From Falciphora oryzae (taxonomy: Eukaryota; Ascomycota; Sordariomycetes; Magnaporthales; Magnaporthaceae): DNA of 64,000 nt. Every line of letters starts with the position of its first letter. The first letter of the stretch is position 1. The translations under genes were made by a program, and so were the position numbers. The notes beneath the pieces were generated by a model. That model made no database searches, was not told where the DNA came from, and was given only the letters and a program-made list of their open reading frames with translations. Of the stretch, positions 30,371 through 40,403 are shown piece after piece. The stretch covers positions 139,609 to 203,608 of the forward strand of contig JNVV01000036.1 of the NCBI GenBank assembly GCA_000733355.1, given 5' to 3'.

Positions 30371-31541
30371 AACTGCCTCGTATTTCCTATAGAAAACTAT
30401 AGTTAGAGGGGTGCCGAATCCCTTTAACGGACATGCCGGCTAAAGCCCGCCTTCTCTTTCTTGCTAAATAGCCAGCCTGCCACGTAAATATAAGGTTTGC
30501 ACCTTAAGCCTATCGCAGCCACAAAAAGGCCTCTTGATAAACCGACGTGCGCATCCGTCCTCTCGGGCTAAAATATAGTCTCTTCCGCTTAACATACCGA
30601 CGACATCATCTGCCCCGGTGTACGTCCCTAGTGCGAGTAGGAAGCCAAAAGCCGGCGACACCCCGTACTTGTTCATCCACGGCCCGGTCCTTCGTTGGTT
30701 CTTAGGCAAGCCTAGTAGGCAAGCCCAGTGCCACTATGTGGATCATGAATGCAACGAGTTCCTCCCGTCCTCCAAACCCGGCACAAACTCCCAGTGCGAG
30801 TGGGAAGCATACGGCGCCTCAGTCACTATATCCCACCACGGCCCACCATCCACGGGGTATACCGTTTCCTGCTTCCCGTTACCCAAAGCCGTCTCCGGCA
30901 AGGGGCCGACCACGTCTTGCTGTCGGGGCCCTTGGGGGACTGCCGCGCCGGCGCAGTGCCCCCAGCCCACGTACAACTAACCAACCCCCGTAACGGCACT
31001 GCCTCCTCGCTGCGGAACAGTCCCAAAAGGAGTGAAGGGGCGAAAGGGTGCCCTGTCGATCCGGAGACCGTCGGGTGGTTTTCAGCCTAATTTCCCTTTC
31101 TCTTAAACCGTTTATCAAGCCTCCCGGGGGAGGGTGCGTCAAGCCTCCCGAAGGAGGGTGCATCGAGCCTCCCGAAGGAGGGTGCATCGAGCCTCCCGAG
31201 GGAGGGTGCCTGCCTTTCGGGCTGGCGGAATCTTGCCACGCTGGCTCGCTGCGCGAGATTGGGCCTTATCTTGTGCGCCTCTGTGCGGGAGGCGCGCCGG
31301 GCCATCGAACGGACTCTATCTTCACCGCGGTCGATGGAAAACTCGTCAAAGGAGGTCTGCCGATTAAATGTGTTGCGAAAGGAGGGAGGATTGCGTGCAA
31401 TGGTGGTGATTGAGGGCGGCAGGTTGAAGAGAATTTTTCGTTTGTGGGCGCCTGTTAGGGCTACAGGCGGAAGTCCCGCCAAAACCTTAACAACATGGTC
31501 CGTGCACACATGCTCTAAAATTTGTGAACGGGAAAGAGTTC
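30371..31541 (-). other. un-RIPed, unrecognised segment fused to LINE Z
   Basis: GC-rich with normal CA/TG content. On the minus strand an open frame runs from the insertion edge (about 31541) to 31087 with text such as EHVCTDHVVKVLAGLPPVAL and TFNRQTSFDEFSIDRGEDRV, then an octapeptide repeat APSFGRLD and RFKRKGN. Another open stretch is 30709-30464 (GVSPAFGFLLALGTYTGADD). I recognise no family, and part of these frames may be chance. If the segment was copied from an RNA, the minus strand is the likely sense strand because the LINE is minus-oriented. Confidence 0.5.
31117..31212. repeat. 24-bp tandem repeat, four units, each a small hairpin
   Basis: Units at 31117-31140, 31141-31164, 31165-31188 and 31189-31212. 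Each contains CCTCCCGAAGGAGG, an inverted repeat with a 4-base loop. Because 24 is divisible by 3 all frames stay open; on the minus strand it encodes the octapeptide APSFGRLD. Confidence 0.93.
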
Positions 31542-31555
31542 GCATTTTATTAATA

Positions 31556-31779
31556 ATAAAAGGGAAATCGACATTACTAGTAAAATTTATATTAATAAGC
31601 AACAGAAAATTTTAGAACTTTTATAGTTACTATAAATTTAATCGTTCCTTTCGCCTTACCGTTCGGTATTGTTTTTCCCTTTACCCAGCTAAATTAAATA
31701 TCCCTATATTACTTATAGCTATTACTTATTTCGTTTATTAACTCGCTTTATAACGATACCTATCGTTATTACAATTAAA
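31556..31779. other. AT-rich upstream region of the hAT zinc-knuckle gene
   Basis: Resumes hAT copy 2 after the LINE insertion. No gene. By position it is the promoter and 5' UTR of the gene at 31780. Confidence 0.5.
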
Positions 31780-32139
31780 ATGCCTTCGAAAATTACTATT
31801 AATGTCGAAAATTCTAACGATATTAAACGGCTTTTATCGGTTTTAAAACAACCCCGAATAAGTCGATATAATAACGATATTCCCGCTGTTACAAAGGCTA
31901 AAATTTGCACTTATTGCAAATTAAAAGGCCATTCCTACAAGCAATGTTGGTTTTTACAACCAAACAAAGCGCCAAACGGCTGGGAAATTAAAAAACAACC
32001 CAATAACGATATATATACCAAAAAACGAGACTATTTCCTTTCTGTTTTAAATAATAAAACGGAAAATAACACCGATTATAATAATAACGAAAATAACGAA
32101 AAAGAATTCGAAATAATAAAGGATAATATAAATTATTAA
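31780..32139 (+). CDS. CCHC zinc-knuckle protein carried by the hAT family (119 aa)
   Basis: Intact frame from ATG 31780 to TAA 32139. A basic N-terminal half (MPSKITINVENSNDIKRLL) leads to a C-x2-C-x4-H-x4-C knuckle at residues 43-56 (CTYCKLKGHSYKQC), followed by WFLQPNKAPNGWEIKKQ and an acidic Asn/Glu-rich tail. CCHC knuckles usually bind RNA or single-stranded DNA. It is divergent from the transposase of hAT copy 2 and points to the element end, as in copies 1 and 3. Gene copies in hAT 1 and 3 have decayed or been truncated at the start. It could be an accessory transposition factor or a captured retroelement gag piece; function is not known. There is no RIP damage. Confidence 0.75.
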   Translation: MPSKITINVENSNDIKRLLSVLKQPRISRYNNDIPAVTKAKICTYCKLKGHSYKQCWFLQPNKAPNGWEIKKQPNNDIYTKKRDYFLSVLNNKTENNTDYNNNENNEKEFEIIKDNINY

Positions 32140-32146
32140 AAAGGAA

Positions 32147-32147
32147 T

Positions 32148-32177
<30 letters not shown>
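32147..32177. repeat. (ATTT)n microsatellite of hAT copy 2
   Basis: About seven to eight units directly after the zinc-knuckle gene. It is followed at once by the 5' start of LINE Z copy 2, so the target of that LINE was this AT-rich tract. Confidence 0.9.
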
Positions 32178-32179
<2 letters not shown>

Positions 32180-32291
32180 AAAAAACGGAAGCTTCCAGCG
32201 GCTCGCGCGGAAGAAGACAACGACCAATCCCAAATCTAAGGACATTACGAGAATCGGCACCGCCGAGTTGCCCTAGGGCGCGGCGGGCTCG

Positions 32292-34500
32292 ATGCCACCC
32301 CAAGGCGACGTCGCGGCGCGGATGGAAAAGGCTTTTAGCCTCGCCCATTTGCAACACGCGTCGCGCACCGAAAACACCCCAAACAACCCAACGCAACCCC
32401 GAAAAAAACCATCCGTAAGCTCGAATCGACCCAAACCTATCCAAAAAACGATGAACTACGCAAAAACGTACTTCCAATCGCTTAATAAAAAAGAAAAAAA
32501 AACTACGGCCGCTACAATTATCGCGAACCTCGTACGACACCTCGAAACGACCGGAACGACCACCGCGACCCCGACGACTACGATTATCGACCCCGACGCG
32601 ACTTAAACGATCCTAAAATCCTTCGAGCGAATCGAATTAACGATTAAAAAAAAAATGCATACGACGCATAACATTTAACCCGCAAAGGGGGCCGGGAAGC
32701 TAACCTAGGCCCAAATTGCAGCAAAGGCTTAAGGAGCTCCCCCCGGGGGCCCGGCGATAGCGAAAAAAACAACTGCGCTTCCAATCGATAATAAAGTTTT
32801 CACTATCGAAAAAAAGGCATTAATTAAAAAAATGGCCCCGGGAAAGATCCTTTAAATGTGTAACACCACGTTAGGTCGCGAATGGGTTAAAACGGCCCAC
32901 TAACACTTATCGGGAAACATACGCCTGCATTTTAGGGACGCCGAAATTAAAAAAAAAAAGCGGAAAAAAAAAGCCGAAAGGTATCGGAAATGCGGCGGCG
33001 ACGGGACCGCGACCAAACGCACGAATGGAAAGCAATGGACCACCCAAACGACCTGGCAGAACATTACGAGCCCTACTTTTAGTACGCGCTTTTCGTAGCC
33101 CTTCCAAAGGGCCCGTAGCACGCTAACCGTTTAAAGCTTAAAAGACCAACGATTACGATGGTGGCGACGGGTTTACTTACGACGTCCTTTCGACCCCTCC
33201 TAAACGATAACGGGAAGGCGGAAACCGGATCGGATTTGGTAAAAACCTTGCAAAAAAACAATAAAACGGACGCGATTAGCCGTATAATGGTAGCGGCGTA
33301 AAAGCGGCGAAATAACAAACCCACTATAGCAGCCTTTATCCAACTAACGAATTTCGAAGGGGTAAACCGCCTTTAAAAGAACTACTTTAAATAGGACGGC
33401 GCGACGTACCAATGCCGTCCTTTCGACCCCGAATTCGCTACCGCCCAATGCTTCAAATGCTAGAACTGGGGGCATAAAAGCCCCTAATGCAAGCTTAATA
33501 TCGCGTGCGTTTAATACGGATTAAAAAAATACGACGATAAATAATGCGAAAAAAAAAAGGAAACCGCGGCGAAGTTTCTAGGAAATATTAACGAAGCCTT
33601 TTATATCCCATGCAATAAAACAAAGCACCCGTCCTACTATTAAAAATGCCTAATCAGGAAATAAGCGCAACAAAAAAAAAAAAACGCATGGCTTATACGC
33701 TTAACCCATTTCGAAAAATAACCAACCCCGCCGCCGAAATCGCCGCGAACCCCTTTACCCCTTACGCCGGACCTATAAGGGAAAAAAGGATAAAACCCGG
33801 TAATAAAACAAAAGCTTTCCCAAATAAAAAATAAAATCCCATTTATAAAGGTAAACGCGGGGATTCGGTAAGCCAACGCCTACGTTAAAAAATTCGAAAC
33901 CTACGAAAAAAGGAAGGCCTTTCTAAAAAAACTACCTTAATAAATAGTATAAACGACGCATTTAAAAAGGTTGCGGCGAAGCATTAAAAGTAACCCTCGT
34001 ATTTAATAAAAAACCTTACCATTTGGAAAAAAAAGCCACCCCAGCCGAATATTAAAAAGCTGTACTAACGGAACCGGTAACGGAAACCCCGCAAACCCCC
34101 ATACCGAACCGAAAAAACGCGCCGGAAACCCCGGAACCAGCCCAATAAAAGGACGCAAACGAACTAAAACAAACATCGTTACGACCCCCTTTTTTTATAA
34201 AAAAAAAAAAAAACTCTTTTAAAAATGCCGGCAAATCCCCGGGAAAGCTAGTAAATAGGCTACGAAAAACCTTTAAAACAAACAACAATAACGCCGCGAT
34301 CCTCTCCTTCTTCCGCAGTTAAAAACCGAAAACACCTTCGAAAAAACCCCGCGTATTTCAATCCCCGGGGACGCCGAAAACCCTAAAACCCCTAACCACC
34401 CCAATATCACCCTCCCTATTAAAAACAATATTACCGAAATTAAATTAAAATAAACCCCTATTACCGATAACATAATTCCGCAAAAAGGTTAAAAAAAAAC
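32292..34500 (+). pseudogene. LINE Z ORF1 remnant with CCHC knuckles
   Basis: An N-terminal open stretch begins at 32292 (MPPQGDVAARMEKAFSLAHL). In a different frame, at 33430-33640, a typical Tad-type knuckle array can be followed: AQCFKC-NWGHKSP-CKLNIACV, then DK-C and a further NKTKHPSYY-KC block, with Gln codons turned to stops. A Pro/Thr-rich tail follows. The frame change between the two parts shows at least one indel. The start codon and total length are uncertain. Confidence 0.65.
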
Positions 34501-34559
34501 CCCGAAAATATATACCCCGAAAGCGAAAAAGATATAACTATTACAAACATTATATAAAG

Positions 34560-37500
34560 TTCGAAATTTTATAATGGAATATAGGAAAAAAAATAAAGGT
34601 ACTAAACGCGTTACTGGCAAAAAGCGGTCGCTTTGACGTACTAGCGATCCAAAAGCTACTAAAAAACGGCAAAAGGGAAACAAAATGCCCGATTTAAACA
34701 AAAATAAAAATTATCCAATACTAACAAACGCTAACGCCACGATTTTACGGCGAGGTAACATCACCCTCCCTTAAGGAAAAAAAAAAATAGGCCCCCTCCC
34801 TTTCCCTTCCCCTTTTACCACCACCCCGACCCGTACGCATAATAATTTACGTTAAATCCACGCTACGTATATTAGATTACAAAACGAAACCGGATTGGTA
34901 TCGAGTTATTATCAGCACTAAAAAAAAAACATTACAATATGGTCGGTTTATTTACTAATACCGGGGAGCATTATAATAACGAACTGGGTTACCTTTATCG
35001 ACGACCTCGTAAAAAGATACCCCAAAAGCTACAGCTTAATGGTAAAGGATTTTAACCTATATTACAACCTTTAAATGTCCCGGAAAAAAAAGGAGCTTTT
35101 AATGCACGTAGGAGCTGCAAAGCTATTAGGGCTAACAAAAGTATAAAATATGCACTTATTAACCCGCCGTAACTTCCTAACGAAATCCGCACTACGTTAT
35201 AAGGATATAACGATAAACCTAACGTGGGCCACAAATAACCTAACCATAACGGAATTTGCGAAATGGGAGCAAAAAGGTAACGACCACGCGGGGATTATAA
35301 CTACAATTTAAAAGCTAAGCCCTTAACTAAAAACCTTTAAAAAAAAAAGTGGAATTGGAAAAAAATCGATAAAAAAAACGCGAAAAATTTGGCGGCAACT
35401 CGCATAACCAAATCAACCCGACCCTTTAGCGACCTATAAGCGATTAACGATCGAATGAACGAATTAATTAAAGCTATATTAAAAATTAAAAATTTCACCG
35501 TCTTAAAGCGGAAAAACAAACCCGGAAGCTGCAATTAATGGACTAAGGAAATTTTACAATTACTTCGTAAAAAATACGAAGCCGAAAAAAAATGGAAGCG
35601 AAACCGTACCGACGTAGCTAAAGTCCTAATAAAGGAATTAACGAAAAAAAAAAACAAGCTATTAAAATAGCAAAAAGGTATACGTAGCGTACCGCTATAT
35701 ACGAAACGAGCAAAAAATAAAACGCTAAAAGCATATAAACGATCGCTAAATGGGCAAAAAAAAAAAAAGCCACTAACCCCTACCGCCCTTTTCCTTACCA
35801 ACGTTAAAGCTAGGGGGCGGAAAGGTTACGGCGACCCGGTAAACTAAAAAAAAAGCTTTAAAAGCGAAATTCTTCCTAACGTCCATAACCGACGTTTCGA
35901 ACGTTCCGAACGACCCCTTTACAAACGCTACCCTATTAGAAATTCGCCGAAAGGTATCCGCGGAAAACGTAAAAAAGGTTTTGCGAAAAACCGGATTATA
36001 AAAGGCACTAAAGCTAATAGGCATCCCAAACGGAAGCCTATTAGCAATAGGACCCGCTTTATTTACGGCTATAACGGAGCTATTTACCGCGTGCATAAAC
36101 TACGGCTATTTCCCCGCGAAATTCCGGCGGTTTCGCACTATTATCCTATAAAAACCCGACAAAAACCCTAATATAATCGGAACTTAAAAGCCGATCGCTT
36201 TATTAGAAATTATAGGGAAAGTTTTAAAAAAGAATTTGGCAAACCGCATAAAAAACACAATAAAAAAGTATTAGCTACTTTTTAACGAACAAATGGGAAA
36301 CCGATAAAATAAATCGACGGAAATAACTATGCACCTTTTTACGGATGTAATTAATATAGTTTAAAACGCGAAAGCAGTAATAAAGCTTTTATCCCTCGAT
36401 ATTAGCGGCGCTTTTAATACGGTATCGCATTTACGCTTATTGGACGAGCTTAAAAAACACGGATACCTATTATAGCTATTGCAATTACTAAAAAGCTTTT
36501 TAAATAAAAGGAAAACATCCCTCCATTTTAACGGCGAAAACATTAGAACGTTAAAAGTATTTTACGGAATCCCACAAAGCTCCCCGATTTCCCCCATCCT
36601 ATTTATCCTTTACACCGTAAAGCTATATAAAAGCTTCCGCGAAATAAAAGGGGTAATATTAATAAAATTCGCGAACGATACCAACCTAATTAGCTTCGAC
36701 CGCAACGCAATTAACGTAATAAAAAAACTTAATATAGCATATAACGTATGCATTAAATAAACTACCAAATTCGAAGCAAAATTCGACCTAAGCAAATACT
36801 AATTTATTTAGCTAACTAAAAAACGAAAACCACCCCCTACCCTCCCGTTACGTTTCGGGGAAATTACTATAAAACCGAAAAAAACCAAAAAAGGCGTTCG
36901 AATTTTTAGCTTTTAAATCGATTCCAAATTGAAATGGACCTAACATATACGGAAAATATACGATAAAATGGAATACTAAAAGCTATTTTTTATACGCTTC
37001 GCAGCGACCATTTAAAAACCCACGTTTATTAAAACCAAATACCTATACCTAGCGGTAATTAAAGCAGCTTTAGGGTTCGCAACCCCCGCGTACTACAAAT
37101 TCGACGGGAACTTATAAAAACCTAAAGGGGTAGCTAAAACGTAGGCGAAAATGTAAAACGAATATTTAAAAAAAACGACCGGAGCATATAAAAATATACT
37201 ATAAAAGCTGTTAAAGGCAAAAACATACGTAACGCCAATTAATATTTAATTAAACGAACGAATCGCTTATTTCGAAAGGAAATTACGAAATAGCGGAATA
37301 GCGGAAAAAATCGAAAAAGCATATAAAGGCGTAAAAAAAACTCTAAAAAATACGAAAAGGCGACAATCCGTAACGACGTTTAAAAAAATACGCAAACGCG
37401 AAAAGGCAACCAATTGGATACTAAACCAATCCCCCGAAAAAGCTATCGAAAAGGAATAGAGGGAGCAATAAAGAAAGTACGCAGCCCGCACGAAACGATG

Positions 37501-37984
37501 GGTAAAAGCGAACAAAAGGGAACTAAACGAAAAAAAGCTACTATTTTACCGAAACCTATATAAAACCGAAAGCTCTTTATTAATCCAGCTACGTACGGAA
37601 CGGTTAAGGTTAAAAAGCTATTTAGCGTTAAAGCAAGTTTTAAAAATAAACGCGGAATGTCTTTGCGGGCAATCCCCGGAAACAATCGCTTACGTATTGG
37701 GTTATTGCTTTAGCTTTCGCGAAAAACGAATAACGTTGTTACAAATAGTATCGGAAGTAATAACGTTAACGCTAAACCGTTAAAAGGAAACGGCGAAAAT
37801 AATTCGGTGGTTTTTACGGATAGGACTTATTTTAAATTACGTTTTATCCGCAAATATTATAAACGAATAAATTAAAAAAAAGGAAAAAAAAAAAAAAAGG
37901 AAATAAAAAAAGGAACGCCGTAACGAAACGGCGAACTTTAAAAAGGGATAAGGGGTTATCGTAACCCCGGCTTTAAGGAATTGA
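34560..37984 (+). pseudogene. LINE Z ORF2 remnant, copy 2 (endonuclease, RT, no RNase H seen)
   Basis: Endonuclease of the EEP type: SGRFDVLAIQKLLK near 34620, KDFNLYYN near 35050, LTWATNNL near 35220. RT blocks: LLSLDISGAFNTVSHLRL near 36390-36440, GIPQSSPISPILFILY near 36570, IKFANDTNL near 36665 (active site FADD with Asp to Asn). The open stretch 36479-36760 holds the last two. After about 250 residues without an RNase H motif comes LCGQSPETIAYVLGYC (37660), the Cys/His C-terminal motif also seen in LINE W. Stop TGA at 37982-37984. Dead through many CAR to TAR changes. Confidence 0.82.
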
Positions 37985-38289
37985 ACCTAAAGGACCTTGT
38001 TAAAGGAGCTTTACGATTACGAACTATAATTATAATAACCAATATATAACCTAACCCAACCTTTACGCGGGGCTTTGGCGAAAATAAAAAAAAGTAAACG
38101 GGATGCAATAAAAAAATTAAGCCGAAATTAAACGATTATTTACGGCTTATTTAACCTTAGCGCGGGGGCGCTACCCGTTATTTAAAGTAACGGAAATTTA
38201 TAAGCTAACACCCGGAAGGCGCTAACCCCTTTTAAAAAAGCTAGCCGAAAAAAGAACCGGGAAAAAAAGAAATAAATTAGTCCGTTAGA

Positions 38290-39490
38290 AAATCGAAAAA
38301 AACCCGAAAACCCCTTTACGCGTTTTTACCGCTATTCGCCGGCGGGTTACTAACATCGTCGGAACTACCGTTATTACCGCTATCGCTACTATCGCTACTA
38401 TCGCTACCGACATTGCCGATACTATTACCGCCGTTGCTAACCTCCGGTCCCAAAAAAAAAGCACCGGCGTATCCGCGAAATCCCAAATATTAAAAAAAGT
38501 CCTTAATTATCCCTTTAAAACGGGGAGCCGCGTTATCGAATATAACGAAAGCGGCCTAATAGTCGTCGGGATTTACGGTTTCGCCGCAAGCTACCTTTTA
38601 AACTACTTCAAGCTAAGTTTTAATACCGTAAAAAAGGAAACCAAAAGCTAAATTACGACGCGCTTAAACAACGTCCGGATTAACCGTAAAGTAACGGAAA
38701 GGAACCTGCGAACCAATAGGGGCGTATGCTTTATAAGCGTTTTTAAACGCCTAATAAGCGGCCTTTTCCTCGGTTTTAAGCCAAACGCCCTAATTTTAAA
38801 AATGTATTAGCTACGTATCCGGAAAAACGAAAAAAAAATAAAAAAAAAACCTATATTTTTATTGCGGCTTTTAAAAGCGCTAATTTAGGCCCGCTATTTG
38901 CGAAAATTAAAAAAGGCGTTGCAATTTTCGAAATCGTTACGGATTTTTAATAAAATCGCAACGGTTTCGTTAAAAGCTATACCGGACCTTAACGCGGTTT
39001 TTTTATCCGCAAAAATGCACCGACCGTTTTTACTAGCTTTTTTTTTAAAGCAGCAATAAACGCATTTTTTGGATTTAGAATTTAGTTAAATATAAATATT
39101 AAAAAAGTATCGGAAAATAGGAAAAAAGGAAAACGGAAATATAATTTACTAATATTTTGGATACAACGGCGATCGGGAAAAAAATCGTTAGCTATTATAC
39201 GGAAACAAATGCCGCAACTTTTGCTACCGGCTGGGACATTAGGAGGGGTTAACGAAAGGCCGTAAAAACGCTTTAACGAAAAAAAGAACTTACAAACGGC
39301 GTTTTTTGCGGCGCTTCCGGCCCGCGGGCGAAAAAGGAGGAAAAAAATTGCGCTTTGGCATTACGCGCATTTGATGGGTATACGGGAAATCGCAATGGAA
39401 CATTAGGGACGGTAGCGCGCTGCCGAAGAGGGTTAAAGGGGCTTGCGAGGTCGCGGAAGGCAGGGAAAACGTACCGGATCGCATTGCTTT
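38290..39490 (-). pseudogene. RIPed antisense Cys-rich gene in the LINE Z 3' region, copy 2
   Basis: Minus-strand text: MRSGTFSLPSATSQAPLTLF at 39484, ending AGRKRRKKR; an intron 39293-39231 with consensus GTAAGT, a TTAAC branch site and CAG; then a Cys region SKSKKCVYCC followed by NGRCIFADKKTALRSGIAFN near 39060-38970; then a Ser/Gly/Asp-rich stretch SDSSDSSDSGNNGSSDDVSN near 38420-38350. The order differs from LINE W (Ser/Gly-rich part last rather than first), so homology between the two genes is unproven. It ends within about 300 bp of the ORF2 stop. RIP has removed any complete frame. Confidence 0.62.
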
Positions 39491-39926
39491 GGGCTATTGT
39501 TGTTAAGGATTAAAAAGGATCAAAAATCGCGAGGGAAAAAAAGCGTAGGATATTAGGCAAGGCACCGGCGTTAACAAAAGGAAAGCACAAGGAGGTTGGC
39601 CGAATTTGGAAAAAACGATAAAAAAAAACAACGACCAACCGAACCAACCGAGCGATTACCCCGATACGACTCCAAAACCACACCCCGATACCCCGCGTCG
39701 ACCGACACACTCTCTTTTTCACTAACATTAGAAATACGGTAGTAAAACCGTACTTTAACAAACAAGCATACGAAAAGGACTCGCTAGCAGCTTAACGGGA
39801 CCTTTTTACCCGACCTTATTAAACCGGTTATAACACCGGAGGCACGGTTTTTATCCCAATATTACCTAAATTAGCAGATACTCCCTATGGCTTATAGAAG
39901 TCGAAAAGGGTAAATAAATCTATATA

Positions 39927-40110
39927 CTTATATATATATTCATACGTCCGTTATGTCTGTAAAAGACCTCGGTGCCTCTACTGTGTATATTTACATGTAA
40001 AAACCCTTGAACTCGTCCTCGGGTGCGTGTCGCCCCGCTCCGGAGCCTGGGAGTAAAAACCATGTCTGCTCTTCGTATACGGTCCTGCTGTGTTGAACAG
40101 TGGTGCCATG
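39927..40110 (-). mobile_element. LINE W copy 3, 3' end fragment of about 180 bp
   Basis: Matches 12483-12665 and the complement of 22375-22563, starting with the TA-rich tail and ATACGTCCGTTATG. The other side is truncated at 40110, the typical strong 5' truncation of LINEs. Little RIP. It abuts the 3' end of LINE Z copy 2, tail to tail. Confidence 0.8.
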
Positions 40111-40403
40111 TTTTTATTACTTATTTTACTATATTTATTTCTTTATTTTTATTACTAGTTTTTAATATAAATTAATAAAATAAAAGGTTTTAAAATTATA
40201 CGAAAATTATGTAAAATTTATGCAAGTCGGACTAAAAATGGACTAATTTAATCCGTTTAGTTAGTTTAAAAAAAATTAGTTAGTCATTAGTTAGTTTAAA
40301 AAAAATTAGTTAGTCATTAGTTAGTTTGACCGTAGACTAAGACTAACTAAATTAAATTAGTCTGGATTAAGACTAAAGACTAAGGATTAAATTCCGAACC
40401 CTG
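40111..40403. mobile_element. hAT left-end fragment
   Basis: Read inward from 40403 it starts CAGGGTTCGGAATTTAATCC and follows the left subterminal region of hAT copy 3 (ACTAACTAATGACTAACTAA repeats, then TTTTACATAATTTTCG). It faces left, as expected for the far end of hAT copy 1. The octamer on its right, CTTATTAA, does not match the octamer left of hAT copy 1. Confidence 0.75.

Larger units (their letters stand above)
24308..31541 (-). mobile_element. chimeric LINE insertion: 5'-truncated LINE Z fused to an unrelated segment
   Basis: The LINE part (24308 to about 30370) is the inverse of 33640-39926 and strongly RIPed. From about 30371 to 31541 homology to LINE Z stops and a GC-rich sequence with intact CA/TG follows up to the target duplication. 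The single 14-bp duplication encloses both parts, so they arrived together. Template switching of the LINE reverse transcriptase onto another RNA would explain it; the MINE chimeras of Magnaporthe are a known parallel. The segment would be single-copy and thus spared by RIP. Confidence 0.78.
32178..39926 (+). mobile_element. LINE Z copy 2 (Tad1-like), long, RIPed
   Basis: About 7.7 kb with ORF1 (zinc knuckles), ORF2 (endonuclease, RT, C-terminal Cys/His motif) and a 2-kb 3' region holding an antisense Cys-rich gene. The 3' end GGGTAAATAAATCTATATA is shared with copy 1 at 24308. From about 33640 it is the inverse of 24308-30370. The 5' part (32178-33640) is absent from copy 1, so this copy is longer and may be near full length. 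The 5' terminus is inferred from the end of the hAT tetranucleotide tract. Confidence 0.8.

Noticed and set aside
30618..30980. Open frame of 120 codons on the plus strand in the captured segment
   Set aside because: All six frames are fairly open here because of GC content, no domain is visible, and the plus strand is probably antisense to the captured RNA.
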